From a candidate division NC10 bacterium CSP1-5 (lineage in GTDB: Bacteria > Methylomirabilota > Methylomirabilia > Methylomirabilales > CSP1-5), in contig LDXR01000003.1 in NCBI GenBank assembly GCA_001443495.1, forward strand, positions 163,087 to 227,086: a DNA stretch of 64,000 nt, written 5' to 3'. The notes beneath the pieces were generated by a model. The model was not told the DNA's origin and made no database searches. It was given only the letters and a program-made list of their open reading frames with translations. The translations under genes and the position numbers were made by a program. Below are positions 38,572 to 46,919 of this stretch, in pieces (position 1 is the stretch's first letter; each line of letters begins with the position of its first letter).

Positions 38572-39111
38572 GTGGGGTCGCCGAGAGAGACAACCCACGA
38601 GGGGCATCTCTTGTGGATGGATGTGGCGCTCCAGGAGGCCCGCCGGGGGGGCGAGACGGGAGAGGTGCCGGTGGGGGCTGTCCTGATCCAGGATGGGGTC
38701 GTCTTGGCTGCCGCGCATAATCAACCCATCGCGCTTCAGGATCCGACGGCGCATGCCGAGATCCTGGTGCTCCGGGCGGCGGGGCGGCAGGTCGGCAACT
38801 ATCGGTTTCCCGAGGCCACGCTATATGTCACCCTAGAACCGTGTGTGATGTGCGCCGGGGCTTTGCTCCATGCGCGGGTGGCACGGCTCGTGTACGGCGC
38901 CGCCGATCCCCGGGGAGGCGGCGTCGAGAGTGTCTACCGTCTCCTTGATGATCCGCGGCTCAATCATCGGGTCAAGGTGGTGAGCGGTGTGCGGGCGGAG
39001 GAGTCTCAGGCCCTCCTGCAGGAATTCTTTCTGGCCCGGCGGCAGGCACCCGAGTCCTGCGGCTTGGGATGGGCGAGTGCCGTTCCAACGTATCGCCCCG
39101 AACAAGCCTAG
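38572..39111 (+). CDS. tadA: tRNA-specific adenosine deaminase TadA
   Basis: Deaminates A34 of tRNA-Arg(ACG) to inosine. The 179-residue protein has the cytidine-deaminase-fold zinc site: HAE in PTAHAEILVLR and PCVMCAGA. GTG 38572 with AGGAAGG upstream is the start. The C-terminal ~20 residues extend beyond the usual family end. The substrate tRNA-Arg(ACG) lies 3 kb away. Confidence 0.94.
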   Translation: MGSPRETTHEGHLLWMDVALQEARRGGETGEVPVGAVLIQDGVVLAAAHNQPIALQDPTAHAEILVLRAAGRQVGNYRFPEATLYVTLEPCVMCAGALLHARVARLVYGAADPRGGGVESVYRLLDDPRLNHRVKVVSGVRAEESQALLQEFFLARRQAPESCGLGWASAVPTYRPEQA

Positions 39112-39165
39112 TCTTGGCAGTGCACGCTTCCGTATCGGGTAAGAAGAGTTGGAACGGCACGAGCA

Positions 39166-39261
39166 GGAGGGGTACCGAAGTGGATGTAACGGGCCCGACT
39201 CGAAATCGGGTTGTCCCGCGATGAGCGGGGCACGTGGGTTCGAATCCCACCCCCTCCGCCA
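39166..39261 (+). tRNA. tRNA-Ser (anticodon CGA)
   Basis: GGAGGGG pairs with CCCCTCC, then G and CCA. The loop CTCGAAA on a CCGA/TCGG stem gives anticodon CGA. The variable arm TTGTCCCGCGATGAGCGGGG is long. Confidence 0.96.
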
Positions 39262-39266
39262 TGAAC

Positions 39267-39354
39267 AAGGTCCAACGTCCAACGTCAGTGCCCGAGGCAG
39301 ACCGCTTCTCATTTCATTCTGTTGACTTTGGACATTGGACGTCGGACATTGGAC
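39267..39354. repeat. GTCCAA-type inverted element (~88 bp)
   Basis: The left arm reads GGTCCAACGTCCAACGTC; the right arm has GTTGACTTTGGACATTGGAC followed by GTCGGACATTGGAC. It fills the gap between two tRNA-Ser genes. The same arrangement occurs at 49320-49390 inside a kinase gene. Confidence 0.7.
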
Positions 39355-39365
39355 GGGTTACACGC

Positions 39366-39455
39366 GGAGAGGTGGCCGAGCGGTTTAAGGTGCGCGCCTG
39401 GAGAGCGTGTGTGGGGTGACACCCACCCCGGGTTCGAATCCCGGCCTCTCCGCCA
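39366..39455 (+). tRNA. tRNA-Ser (anticodon GGA)
   Basis: GGAGAGG pairs with CCTCTCC, then G and CCA. The loop CTGGAGA on a CGCGC/GCGTG stem gives GGA. The variable arm is long. With the TGA, GCT and CGA genes this completes the usual serine isoacceptor set. Confidence 0.97.
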
Positions 39456-39644
39456 TTATGAGCGTCGAGCGCTGAGTGATGAGGACGGCCCTCAGTCCTC
39501 ATTGCTCTTAGCTGTTCTGAAGAATCCTTGGCCGTGCTAGATGGGGAGCTAGCGGTGCCCTGAACCCGCAATCCGCTATAGCGGGATTGAACTCCTGCCC
39601 GAGGTCCTGGATCTCCGGGTGATCTGCCCGGGGTTGGGGCGTCG

Positions 39645-39745
39645 AGGGTCGGGTCCTGCGCAAGGGGGATCCGTGAACCCCGTCAGGTCCGGAAGGAAGC
39701 AGCGGTAAGCGGTCTGCCTCCTGTGCCGCGGGGGCGCCCGGCCGG
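39645..39745 (+). ncRNA. ffs: signal recognition particle RNA (4.5S type)
   Basis: The Ffh-binding tetraloop/asymmetric-loop core GTCAGGTCCGGAAGGAAGC lies at 39682-39700, followed by AGCGGTAAGCGG and GTGCCG as in bacterial 4.5S RNA. GGTCGGG (39647-39653) pairs with CCCGGCC (39737-39743), which sets the approximate ends. The RNA lies just before dnaX, a common order. Confidence 0.92.
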
Positions 39746-39813
39746 AGCCTTCGGTCCTGGGTAAGTGCCGGCGGTTGGGATCGACGGCAGGTGCACGGCC
39801 AAGGATCTTCTTT

Positions 39814-39888
39814 GGTTCAGAGTTCATGGTTCAGGGCAGGTGACCGTCCTGCGGCTCCTCTATGAACTCTGAACCATCAACCATGAAC
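39814..39888. repeat. GGTTCAG-type inverted element in front of dnaX
   Basis: GGTTCAGAGTTCAT (39814-39827) has a perfect inverted copy ATGAACTCTGAACC (39862-39875), and GTTCATGGTT is matched by AACCATGAAC (39879-39888). The right arm ends 10 bp before the dnaX start, so a folded RNA could affect access to its ribosome-binding site. Confidence 0.7.
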
Positions 39889-39897
39889 GAGGGATCT

Positions 39898-41514
39898 ATG
39901 TCCTACCAGGTACTAGCGAGGCGGTGGCGCCCCCAGACCTTCGACGAAGTCGTGGGACAGGAGGCGGTCACCCGGACCCTCAAAAATGCGCTCCAGCAGG
40001 GCCGCGTGGCTCACGCCATTCTCTTTGCGGGTCCTCGGGGGGTCGGTAAGACCACCACTGCGCGGATTCTCGCCAAGGCCTTGAACTGCGACAGTGGTCC
40101 AACGCCTGAGCCTTGCAACCAGTGCCTCAACTGCCGAGAGATCACGGCAGGCGCTGCCGTGGACTGCGTAGAGATCGATGGCGCTTCGCACACCGGTGTC
40201 GAGCATGTGCGGGATCTGCAGGAACAGTTGATCTACCAGCCGGTCAGGGGCCGCACCAAGGTCTACATCATCGATGAAGTTCATATGCTCTCCCTCTCGG
40301 CTTTCAATGCCCTCCTGAAGACCCTGGAGGAGCCGCCGCCCAAGGTGGTCTTTATCCTCGCCACGACCGAACCGCACAAGGTCCCCCCCACGATCCACTC
40401 CCGCTGCCAGCGCTACGACTTTCGTCGGATTGGCCAGGGCCTGCTTACGGAACGTCTTCGGGCGATTGCGGAGGCTGAAGGGGTAGACGTGGCTCCGGAG
40501 GCCCTGACCGCTCTCGCCCGGGCGGCCGATGGGAGCCTGCGTGATGCCCAAAGCATCCTCGATCAGGTGATCACCTATGGAGGCGAGCGGGTGACTACCG
40601 AGATGGTGGCGGCCGTCCTGGGATGGACGGCGCCCGAGGTGGTCCGGGCAGTGATGGGGGCCTGCTTGGCGGGGGACCCGGGGAAGGTCGTGGAACTTGT
40701 CGGCGAGCTCGCCGCCACTGGGGGAGATCTTCGCATCTTTGTCCTCGACTTGTTGGAGCAGCTCCGCTCGCTCCTGCTTGTGAAGCTCAGCCCCAAGGCA
40801 GGAGAGATCCTAGGGCTTGCTCCGGAGGTCATGCGGGATCTCGAGCAGCGGGCGGCGCACGTGGAGATTCCCCACCTGGAATTGGCGCTGCGATTTCTCT
40901 TGGATGCCGAGGGGGAGATGCGGCGGGCGTCCCAACCGCGCTATGTCCTCGAGATGGCGCTGGTCCGGATGGCCGAGGCTCGGGGGCTGGAGTCCCTGGG
41001 AAGCCTGATCAAACGCCTGGAGTCCCTGGAGGGGCGCCTGGGGGTCGTCCCCCAGCATTCCGCTGCCCAGCCTGGACTTTTCACGCCTCAGGAGAAAGCC
41101 GACCCCCCTAGTCCGCCGCCGGCCGCCATCGGGCATGAAGACCGATGGCATGAGGTGCGGCGGCGGATCGGTTCGGAGCGGCGCTCCCTGGGTGTTCTCT
41201 TAGCCGAGGCCGAGGTCACGTTGGAGGGGGAGACCTTGACGCTGACCTTTGCCAATGGAAATCATTTCGCTCGCTCCACCCTGGAGGACCCCGAGGTCCG
41301 TAGCCTCCTCGCCTCGACCATCTCCGCGGTCTACGGCAGACGCCTGCAGGTGGCCTACCGCTTTCTCCCTTCGGCGGTGGGAAAACGGGAGGAGCCGGCC
41401 CGGATGCCTGCTCGGAACCACCCCCTGGTTCGAGAGGCGCTCGAGGTGTTTGGGGGTCGGGTCGTCGAGGTTGAGGAGGGAGGAGAGATCGTCTCTCACC
41501 GAGGTGAGCCATGA
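39898..41514 (+). CDS. dnaX: DNA polymerase III subunits gamma/tau
   Basis: 538 residues starting at ATG 39898 (GAGGG upstream; the family begins YQVLARRWRPQTFDEVVGQ). The clamp-loader ATPase shows GPRGVGKTTTARIL, the four-Cys zinc module in CDSGPTPEPCNQCLNC, YIIDEVHMLS and the SRC sensor region IHSRCQRYDF. Domain III ends near residue 370. The C-terminal part is shorter than E. coli tau. I saw no A-rich slippery sequence for gamma synthesis. ybaB follows with a 4-bp overlap. Confidence 0.95.
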   Translation: MSYQVLARRWRPQTFDEVVGQEAVTRTLKNALQQGRVAHAILFAGPRGVGKTTTARILAKALNCDSGPTPEPCNQCLNCREITAGAAVDCVEIDGASHTGVEHVRDLQEQLIYQPVRGRTKVYIIDEVHMLSLSAFNALLKTLEEPPPKVVFILATTEPHKVPPTIHSRCQRYDFRRIGQGLLTERLRAIAEAEGVDVAPEALTALARAADGSLRDAQSILDQVITYGGERVTTEMVAAVLGWTAPEVVRAVMGACLAGDPGKVVELVGELAATGGDLRIFVLDLLEQLRSLLLVKLSPKAGEILGLAPEVMRDLEQRAAHVEIPHLELALRFLLDAEGEMRRASQPRYVLEMALVRMAEARGLESLGSLIKRLESLEGRLGVVPQHSAAQPGLFTPQEKADPPSPPPAAIGHEDRWHEVRRRIGSERRSLGVLLAEAEVTLEGETLTLTFANGNHFARSTLEDPEVRSLLASTISAVYGRRLQVAYRFLPSAVGKREEPARMPARNHPLVREALEVFGGRVVEVEEGGEIVSHRGEP

Positions 41515-41822
41515 AGGGATTTGGCGATCTCATGAAGCAAGCCCAGAGGATGAAGGCGGAGCTGGAGCGGATTCAGGAAGCGGCCGCCACACAGCGGGTG
41601 GAGGGCTCGGCCGGCGGGGGGATGGTGACGGTGACGGCTGACGGCCGAGGGGAGATCGTGGCGGTCCGGATCGACCCCGAGGTGATTCAGGGCGGGGATC
41701 TGGAGATGCTGCAGGATCTCATCGTGGCCGCCACTAACGAGGCCTTGCGCCGGTCCCGGGACCTGCTCACGAGTGAGATGGGACGGCTGACCGGCGGCCT
41801 CAACCTACCGGGACTCTTCTAG
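41511..41822 (+). CDS. YbaB/EbfC nucleoid-associated protein
   Basis: 103 residues with the family layout: N-terminal helix MKGFGDLMKQAQRMKAELER, central sheet VTVTADGRGEIVAVRIDPEV and C-terminal helix DLIVAATNEALRRSRDL. It binds DNA as a dimer. The ATGA overlap with dnaX and the recR gene five bases further on form the classic dnaX-ybaB-recR operon. Confidence 0.94.
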   Translation: MKGFGDLMKQAQRMKAELERIQEAAATQRVEGSAGGGMVTVTADGRGEIVAVRIDPEVIQGGDLEMLQDLIVAATNEALRRSRDLLTSEMGRLTGGLNLPGLF

Positions 41823-41827
41823 AGACC

Positions 41828-42433
41828 ATGGTGATCCGGTACGCTTCCCCCCTCAACCGGCTCGTCGATGTCCTGATGCGTCTTCCGGGTGTGGGCGCGA
41901 AGACTGCCCAGCGCCTTGCCTTTTACCTTCTGAAGGCTTCCCGGGAGGAGGCCATGACCCTGGCCGAAGCCATCGTGGAGCTGAAGGAGAAAATCCGCAT
42001 CTGCGAGCGCTGCGGGAATATCGCTGAGGCGGAGCAGTGCCTGATCTGCCAGGACCCGACCCGCGACGGCAGCAGCCTCTGTGTGGTGGAAGAAGCGAAC
42101 GACCTCTTGGCCATCGAGCGGACCGGGACGTTCAAAGGGCTGTATCATGTCCTCCAGGGGTCCCTCTCGCCGATTGAAGGGCGAGGCCCGGACCAGATTA
42201 CGGGGAAACAGTTGATAAATCGTTTGCGGTCCGGAGAGGTGAAGGAGGTCATCCTGGCCACCAACCCGAATGTGGAGGGGGAGGCCACAGCCCTGTACCT
42301 CGCCCGCCTGATAGCCCCCCTCGGGGTGCGGGTCACCCGGATTGCCCATGGCCTCCCCGTGGGGGGGGATCTGGAGTACGCCGACGAGGTCACGTTGGGC
42401 CGGGCTCTCGAGGGGCGGCGGGAGCTGGGGTAG
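41828..42433 (+). CDS. recR: recombination mediator RecR
   Basis: 201 residues. The helix-hairpin-helix LMRLPGVGAKTAQRLAF, the zinc finger CERCGNIAEAEQCLIC and the TOPRIM segment SLCVVEEANDLLAIERTG are all present, ending with DEVTLGRALEGRRE. RecR acts with RecO (and RecF) to load RecA on gapped DNA. Confidence 0.96.
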   Translation: MVIRYASPLNRLVDVLMRLPGVGAKTAQRLAFYLLKASREEAMTLAEAIVELKEKIRICERCGNIAEAEQCLICQDPTRDGSSLCVVEEANDLLAIERTGTFKGLYHVLQGSLSPIEGRGPDQITGKQLINRLRSGEVKEVILATNPNVEGEATALYLARLIAPLGVRVTRIAHGLPVGGDLEYADEVTLGRALEGRRELG

Positions 42434-42487
42434 GACACATGGCACGAAAGTTGAAAGCAGACTCTCTTGGAACTTTACGGAGGGTCT

Positions 42488-42994
42488 GTGCGTTCCATAA
42501 CCGATCTGGTCATCTACGAAGAGGACCTCAGCCGGATCAACGCCTGCCTGTCTTCCCTGCAGCGCAAGGCCCGGAGTGCGGCGGTTCTCCTCATCGACAC
42601 GAGCGGGCAGCTCATCGCCAGCGTGGGAGAGACGGACGCGCTTGATGCAACGCCGCTCGCGAGTCTCGCTGCGGGGAGTATCGCCGCCGCGGGGGCGTTA
42701 GCCCAGCTCCTGGGCGAGAAGGAATTTTCTTTTGTCTTCTACGACGGAGAGAAGAAGCGTCTCCACCTCTCCCTCATCGGGGGCCGCGCCATCCTGCTGG
42801 TCCTGTTGGATCAGAACTCGGCCGTGGCGCTGGTCCGCCTCCAGGTCAAGAAATTCTCCAGGGAGATCGAAGAGGTTTTCACTGACCTCTCCAGGCGGCC
42901 GGACACGGTCGCGGAGGGAGGAGGCCCTCTTTCGAAGTCCAACATAGGCGAGATCACCGACGACGACGTCGAAAACCTTTTCGGCAAGGGTTAA
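42488..42994 (+). CDS. roadblock/LC7 (MglB-like) protein
   Basis: 168 residues from GTG 42488 with GGAGGG upstream. The roadblock fold is visible as RINACLSSLQRKARSAAVLLIDTSGQLIASVG, SFVFYDGEKKRLHLSLIGGRAILLVLLDQ and VALVRLQVKKFSREIEEVF. A C-terminal acidic tail of about 40 residues follows. In Myxococcus and Thermus, MglB is the GAP of the MglA GTPase, and an MglA-like gene follows after three bases. Confidence 0.85.
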   Translation: MRSITDLVIYEEDLSRINACLSSLQRKARSAAVLLIDTSGQLIASVGETDALDATPLASLAAGSIAAAGALAQLLGEKEFSFVFYDGEKKRLHLSLIGGRAILLVLLDQNSAVALVRLQVKKFSREIEEVFTDLSRRPDTVAEGGGPLSKSNIGEITDDDVENLFGKG

Positions 42995-42997
42995 GGG

Positions 42998-43585
42998 ATG
43001 TCCTTTATCAACTACGCGGCTCGGGAGATCAACTGCAAGCTGGTCTACTACGGCCCAGGTCTCTGCGGCAAGACCACGAATCTGCAGCATATTTACAAGA
43101 AGGTGGACCCCGGGGCGAAGGGCAAGCTCATCTCGCTGGCCACGGAAACGGAGCGGACGCTCTTCTTTGATTTCCTGCCGCTGGAACTGGGGACGATCCG
43201 AGGGTTCAAGACGCGCTTCCACCTCTACACGGTTCCTGGCCAGATCTTCTATGAGGCCAGTCGCAAGCTGATCCTGAAGGGGGCCGACGGGGTCGTTTTT
43301 GTTGCCGACTCGCAGCTTGAACGCATGGAGGCCAACATCCAGAGCCTGGCCGATATGCGGCAGCACCTGGGTGACCAGGGGATCGACCCGGACAAGATCT
43401 CCCTGGTGATCCAATATAACAAGCGGGACCTCCCGAACGCGATCCCTATCGATGAGCTGCAGAAGGCCCTCAATCCCCGCAATCTCCCCTGGTTCGAGGC
43501 GGTCGCCTCTCAAGGAACCGGCGTCTTCGAGACGCTGAAGGCCATCGCCAAGATCGTCATGCAGGAACTGCAGAAGAAGACGTAG
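42998..43585 (+). CDS. MglA-like small GTPase
   Basis: 195 residues. P-loop GPGLCGKTT (residues 19-27), the switch region with YTVPGQ in place of DTAGQ as in MglA, and NKRDLPNA. The N-terminus INYAAREINCKLVYYG is typical. With the roadblock partner it forms the polarity/motility switch module. No gliding or type IV pilus gene is in this window, so the process controlled is unknown. Confidence 0.92.
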   Translation: MSFINYAAREINCKLVYYGPGLCGKTTNLQHIYKKVDPGAKGKLISLATETERTLFFDFLPLELGTIRGFKTRFHLYTVPGQIFYEASRKLILKGADGVVFVADSQLERMEANIQSLADMRQHLGDQGIDPDKISLVIQYNKRDLPNAIPIDELQKALNPRNLPWFEAVASQGTGVFETLKAIAKIVMQELQKKT

Positions 43586-43628
43586 TCCCTTCTTGGGTGA
43601 TTCCTTTGGAGTGCCCGCCGCGGTTCGA

Positions 43629-43658
43629 TTGACGGTCGTGCCCCTTTTGCGTTAGCAT
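43629..43658 (+). promoter_or_regulatory. tRNA-Asn promoter
   Basis: TTGACG (43629-43634), an 18-bp spacer and TAGCAT (43653-43658) lie 12 bp before the tRNA-Asn. Confidence 0.55.
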
Positions 43659-43669
43659 ACGGGTGGAAT

Positions 43670-43744
43670 TCCCCGGTAGCTCAATGGTGGAGCGAGCGGC
43701 TGTTAACCGCTAGGCTGCAGGTTCGAGCCCTGCCCGGGGAGCCA
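43670..43744 (+). tRNA. tRNA-Asn (anticodon GTT)
   Basis: TCCCCGG pairs with CCGGGGA, then G and CCA. The loop CTGTTAA on GCGG/CCGC gives GTT. The TpsiC arm GCAGGTTCGAGCCCTGC is regular. Confidence 0.97.
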
Positions 43745-43894
43745 CCCTTCGCTCGTCCTTGCACAGAGCACACCCGGAGGCTAAGGCTACCCCTCCAAGA
43801 CCCCTACTCCTAAAGGACCTGTACCCGAAAGAGCTGACGCTGTGGACCCGCGTGTACCCTGGGGAAGGGGGCAAGCCGGGAGGGATCAATTGAC

Positions 43895-44752
43895 ATGGCT
43901 CGGGTGCTGATTGCAGGATGCGGCTATGTCGGTACCGCTTTAGCTGAGCGTCTGGTGGCCGAGGGGCATGTGGTCTGGGGTCTACGGCGTCACCCCGAGG
44001 GCCTGCCGCCCGGCGTGCGCCCCCTGGCAGCCGACCTCACGGATCCCGGGACACTTCGAAATCTCCCGAGCGGCTTGGAGTGTGTCGTCTACATGGCGGC
44101 GCCCGATCGCCTGGACGACGAGGCCTACCGGAGCATTTACGTGGAAGGGCTCTCTCATGTCCTCGACGCCCTCCGGCGCCAGGGGCAGGAACCTCGGCGC
44201 ATCTTCTTCACGTCGAGTACCGTCGTCTACGCTCAAGCGAATGGGGAATGGGTGGATGAGAGGTCGCCAACCGAACCAGTCCACTTCTCCGGCACTCGCA
44301 TGCTCGAGGCGGAGCGCCTGCTCCTTGGCAGTCCCTTTCCCGCTACCATCCTCCGGCTCGGCGGTATCTACGGTCCAGGTCGGGTGGGCCGGATCGAGCG
44401 GGTGCGTCGGGGTGAGGCTGTCTGCATCGATGGCCCGCCCACCTATACGAATCGGATTCACCACGACGACTGTGCCGGCGCGCTGCAGCATCTCATGGCG
44501 CACCCTCAACCGGAGGACCTCTATATCGGGGTGGACGATGAACCGGCGGATGAATGCGCGGTCCTGCGATGGCTGGCGGCCCAGCTCGGTGTGCCTCTGC
44601 CGCGTGTGGAGCGTTCCGCCGATCTTGGCCCGCGGCGTCAGCGGGGGAACAAACGCTGTCGCAACGCCAGGCTCGTGGCTTCAGGATATATCTTCCGGTA
44701 CCCGACCTTTCGGGACGGGTACGGCGCACTGCTTTCTTGTAGTGCACCCTAG
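43895..44752 (+). CDS. NAD-dependent epimerase/SDR-family protein (YeeZ-like)
   Basis: 285 residues with the Rossmann motif GCGYVGTALAERL at the N-terminus, the VVYMAAPD and RIFFTSSTVVYAQ strands, and a downstream ILRLGGIYGPGR segment. These place it in the extended/atypical SDR group. The catalytic Tyr-x3-Lys is not obvious: the expected place reads FSGTRMLEAE, so it may be a non-catalytic or atypical member. ATG 43895 follows TTGAC. The substrate is unknown. Confidence 0.8.
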   Translation: MARVLIAGCGYVGTALAERLVAEGHVVWGLRRHPEGLPPGVRPLAADLTDPGTLRNLPSGLECVVYMAAPDRLDDEAYRSIYVEGLSHVLDALRRQGQEPRRIFFTSSTVVYAQANGEWVDERSPTEPVHFSGTRMLEAERLLLGSPFPATILRLGGIYGPGRVGRIERVRRGEAVCIDGPPTYTNRIHHDDCAGALQHLMAHPQPEDLYIGVDDEPADECAVLRWLAAQLGVPLPRVERSADLGPRRQRGNKRCRNARLVASGYIFRYPTFRDGYGALLSCSAP

Positions 44753-44801
44753 CCCTTCTCCTCTTCCATCGAGAGGGGACGCCCTCGGGTGGAGATGCAC
44801 A

Positions 44802-44831
44802 TTGACGCCCCTTCCATCCCTCGGGTACCAT
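44802..44831 (+). promoter_or_regulatory. candidate promoter of the phosphoribosyltransferase gene
   Basis: TTGACG (44802-44807), an 18-bp spacer and TACCAT (44826-44831) about 45 bp before the start codon. Confidence 0.45.
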
Positions 44832-44876
44832 GGGAAGAGGTGATCGCCGAAGCGTCCCGAAACGCACGGGGTGAGG

Positions 44877-45467
44877 ATGGTGAACACAGCGGAAAAGCGC
44901 TTACTCGAGCTGATTCGCGAGCGTGCCTATCGCTACAGCCCGGAGGCTCCGTTTCAGCTCGCATCGGGGAGGCTGAGTCCGCATTACGTGGATCTCAGGG
45001 CGCTGTTGTGCGCGCCGGAGGCACTGGTGGCGACAGGGACCATTCTCTTTGATCGCATCAAGAGGTTCGAGCGCGAGGCACACACGAAGGTGGACGCGAT
45101 CGGCGGTCCTGCCGACGGGGCGATTCCGATGGCGGCGGCTGTGGCGTTCCACAGCCATCAGGTGGCGGAACCGATCGAGACCTTTTTTGTCCGGAAGGAG
45201 CCCAAGGGGCACGGGCTCAAGAGATGGGTCGAAGGACACGGCACGCCGGGATCCAGGGTCGTGATCGTCGATGATGTGGTCACGACGGGGAGTTCGACCC
45301 TGAGAGCGATTCAGGCCGCCACCGAGCAAGGATTCGAGGTCGTCAAGGTCATTGTCCTCGTGGACCGCCTCGAGGGGGGTAATGAAAAACTCTCGAATCT
45401 CGGCATCCCATACGAGGCGATTTTCACTCTGGGCGACATCGCGGCCGTCCCCTCCCGTCAGCCCTAG
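44877..45467 (+). CDS. pyrE: orotate phosphoribosyltransferase-like protein
   Basis: About 196 residues of the type I PRTase fold. Recognisable are FQLASGRLSPHYVDLRALL, the IGGPADGAIPMAAAVAF loop, FFVRKEPKGHG and the PRPP motif VVIVDDVVTTGSSTLRAI. This fits PyrE (orotate to OMP in pyrimidine synthesis). ATG 44877 is preferred; GTG 44871 two codons earlier is possible. No other pyr gene is nearby, so a related PRTase role cannot be excluded. Confidence 0.85.
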   Translation: MVNTAEKRLLELIRERAYRYSPEAPFQLASGRLSPHYVDLRALLCAPEALVATGTILFDRIKRFEREAHTKVDAIGGPADGAIPMAAAVAFHSHQVAEPIETFFVRKEPKGHGLKRWVEGHGTPGSRVVIVDDVVTTGSSTLRAIQAATEQGFEVVKVIVLVDRLEGGNEKLSNLGIPYEAIFTLGDIAAVPSRQP

Positions 45468-45634
45468 GTCGAAGAGTTTCTGTTCGGCACGATCCCTGAT
45501 CCTGCATTTCGATGCGGCCCGGCGCATTGCCTGGCCACGCTCCTCGCGCGTCCGGTCTCTCGTTCTCGATTGCTTGTCCTGGGGCTGCCGATGCGAGAGG
45601 CGACACATGGTGCCGGGCGGGACAAAGGAGCGGC

Positions 45635-46177
45635 ATGAAGGTGCACCGCGGGTGGATGATGTTGGTGCCGGTAAGCCTGTTCATCCTGGGTGTTTTTCTG
45701 GTTATTGTCCAGGGGCGGGGAAGCAAAGCGGCTCCGGAGATCCGGCCGGAGGTGGGATACCTCGCCCCGGACTTTACCCTGCCGAGTCTCGATGGGCAGA
45801 CGGTTCGCCTGTCGGACTTCCGCGGGAAGAAGGCAATACTCCTCAACTTCTGGGCGACCTGGTGCGCTCCGTGTCGCCTGGAAATGCCCACGATAGATAA
45901 GGCCTACCAGGAGTACAAGAGCCGCGGCCTCGAGATCCTGGCGGTCAGTCTTGATGCCGGATCGAATAGTGTCGTGAAGAACTTCATGCAGGAGTTGAAG
46001 CTGGACTTTCCGGTCCTCTTGGATCCCGACATGGAGGTGCTGCGCCTGTACCGGCAGTTCAGCATTCCGGCGACTTTCCTCATCGATAAGCAGGGGATTG
46101 TCCGACACCGGGAGCTGGGCTACCGTGACTGGACCGACCCAGAATCCCGGAGGCTGCTCGAGGCGATTGTGAGGTAG
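45635..46177 (+). CDS. TlpA/ResA-like thiol-disulfide oxidoreductase
   Basis: 180 residues from ATG 45635 with AAAGGAG upstream. There is an N-terminal signal anchor (MMLVPVSLFILGVFLVIV) and a periplasmic thioredoxin fold with the active site WATWCAPCRLEMP (Cys77, Cys80) and the cis-Pro loop IPATFLID. Such proteins reduce cytochrome c or Cu-site cysteines. The next gene is SCO1-like, which supports a role in copper or cytochrome maturation. Confidence 0.9.
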   Translation: MKVHRGWMMLVPVSLFILGVFLVIVQGRGSKAAPEIRPEVGYLAPDFTLPSLDGQTVRLSDFRGKKAILLNFWATWCAPCRLEMPTIDKAYQEYKSRGLEILAVSLDAGSNSVVKNFMQELKLDFPVLLDPDMEVLRLYRQFSIPATFLIDKQGIVRHRELGYRDWTDPESRRLLEAIVR

Positions 46178-46202
46178 CGAGGTCGAGGACCATCGGAGAC
46201 CT

Positions 46203-46919
46203 ATGATGAAAGACAGGCACCTCATCGAGCGACCAATGCTCGTCGTGCTTCTGCGGGGGCTTCTCATCCTCGTGCTCATCGGGGCGGTGGGTGTCCTCTG
46301 GTTCTGGCAAGGCCCAGCGATCCGATCCTGGTTGAGCGGAAAACGGCCGGGTGAGGCGTTGGACGTTTTCGGGAGTGTGCCTGACTTCTCTTTGATCGAG
46401 CGAAGCGGACGGAAGATGGGACGCTCCGACTTAGCGGGAAGAGTCTGGATCACTAACTTCATTTACACCCACTGCCCCGACACCTGTCCCTTGCAAACTG
46501 CCCAGATGGCCAAGCTTCAGGCGGACTTCGCGGAGGATAAAGATCTCCGACTGGTCTCCATCACCGTGGACCCGGAACGGGACACTGTCTTGGTCCTCTC
46601 CCAGTACGCAAAGCGTTACGGCGCTGATCCCGAGCGATGGTTGTTTCTGACTGGCGAGAAGAGCACGATCTACCGCCTCGCCCTAGAGGGCTTTCGGCTA
46701 AGCATGGTCGATCCGGCGGAGGGAGTCAAGAGTTGGTTTTTCGGGCCCATCACTGTATTGGCGGATCATGGGGAGACGGGAAAGCAGTTTATCCACAGCT
46801 CCCGGTTTGTGCTGGTGGACCGTCAGGCCCGTATCCGCGGCTATTACCAGAGCGCCGAAGAGGACGCGCTTCAGCGTTTGCGTCGCGATGTGCGGATCTT
46901 GCTCCGGGGAGAAAAATGA
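46203..46919 (+). CDS. SCO1/SenC-type copper chaperone
   Basis: 238 residues with an N-terminal membrane anchor (VVLLRGLLILVLIGAVGVLWFW) and a thioredoxin-like domain. Cu-binding residues are present: THCPDTCP (Cys91, Cys95) and His198 in FIHSSRFVLVD, with the TVDPERDT motif. SCO proteins insert copper into the CuA site of cytochrome oxidase. No oxidase gene is in the window. Its TGA overlaps the ATG of the next gene. Confidence 0.92.
   Translation: MMKDRHLIERPMLVVLLRGLLILVLIGAVGVLWFWQGPAIRSWLSGKRPGEALDVFGSVPDFSLIERSGRKMGRSDLAGRVWITNFIYTHCPDTCPLQTAQMAKLQADFAEDKDLRLVSITVDPERDTVLVLSQYAKRYGADPERWLFLTGEKSTIYRLALEGFRLSMVDPAEGVKSWFFGPITVLADHGETGKQFIHSSRFVLVDRQARIRGYYQSAEEDALQRLRRDVRILLRGEK

Noticed and set aside
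35054-39455. The tRNA and repeat-rich stretch considered as a phage or genomic island.
   Set aside because: No integrase, phage gene or duplicated tRNA end was found; the repeats are the same as elsewhere in the window.
39898-41514. Programmed frameshift in dnaX for the gamma subunit.
   Set aside because: No A-rich slippery heptamer with a downstream stem was seen.
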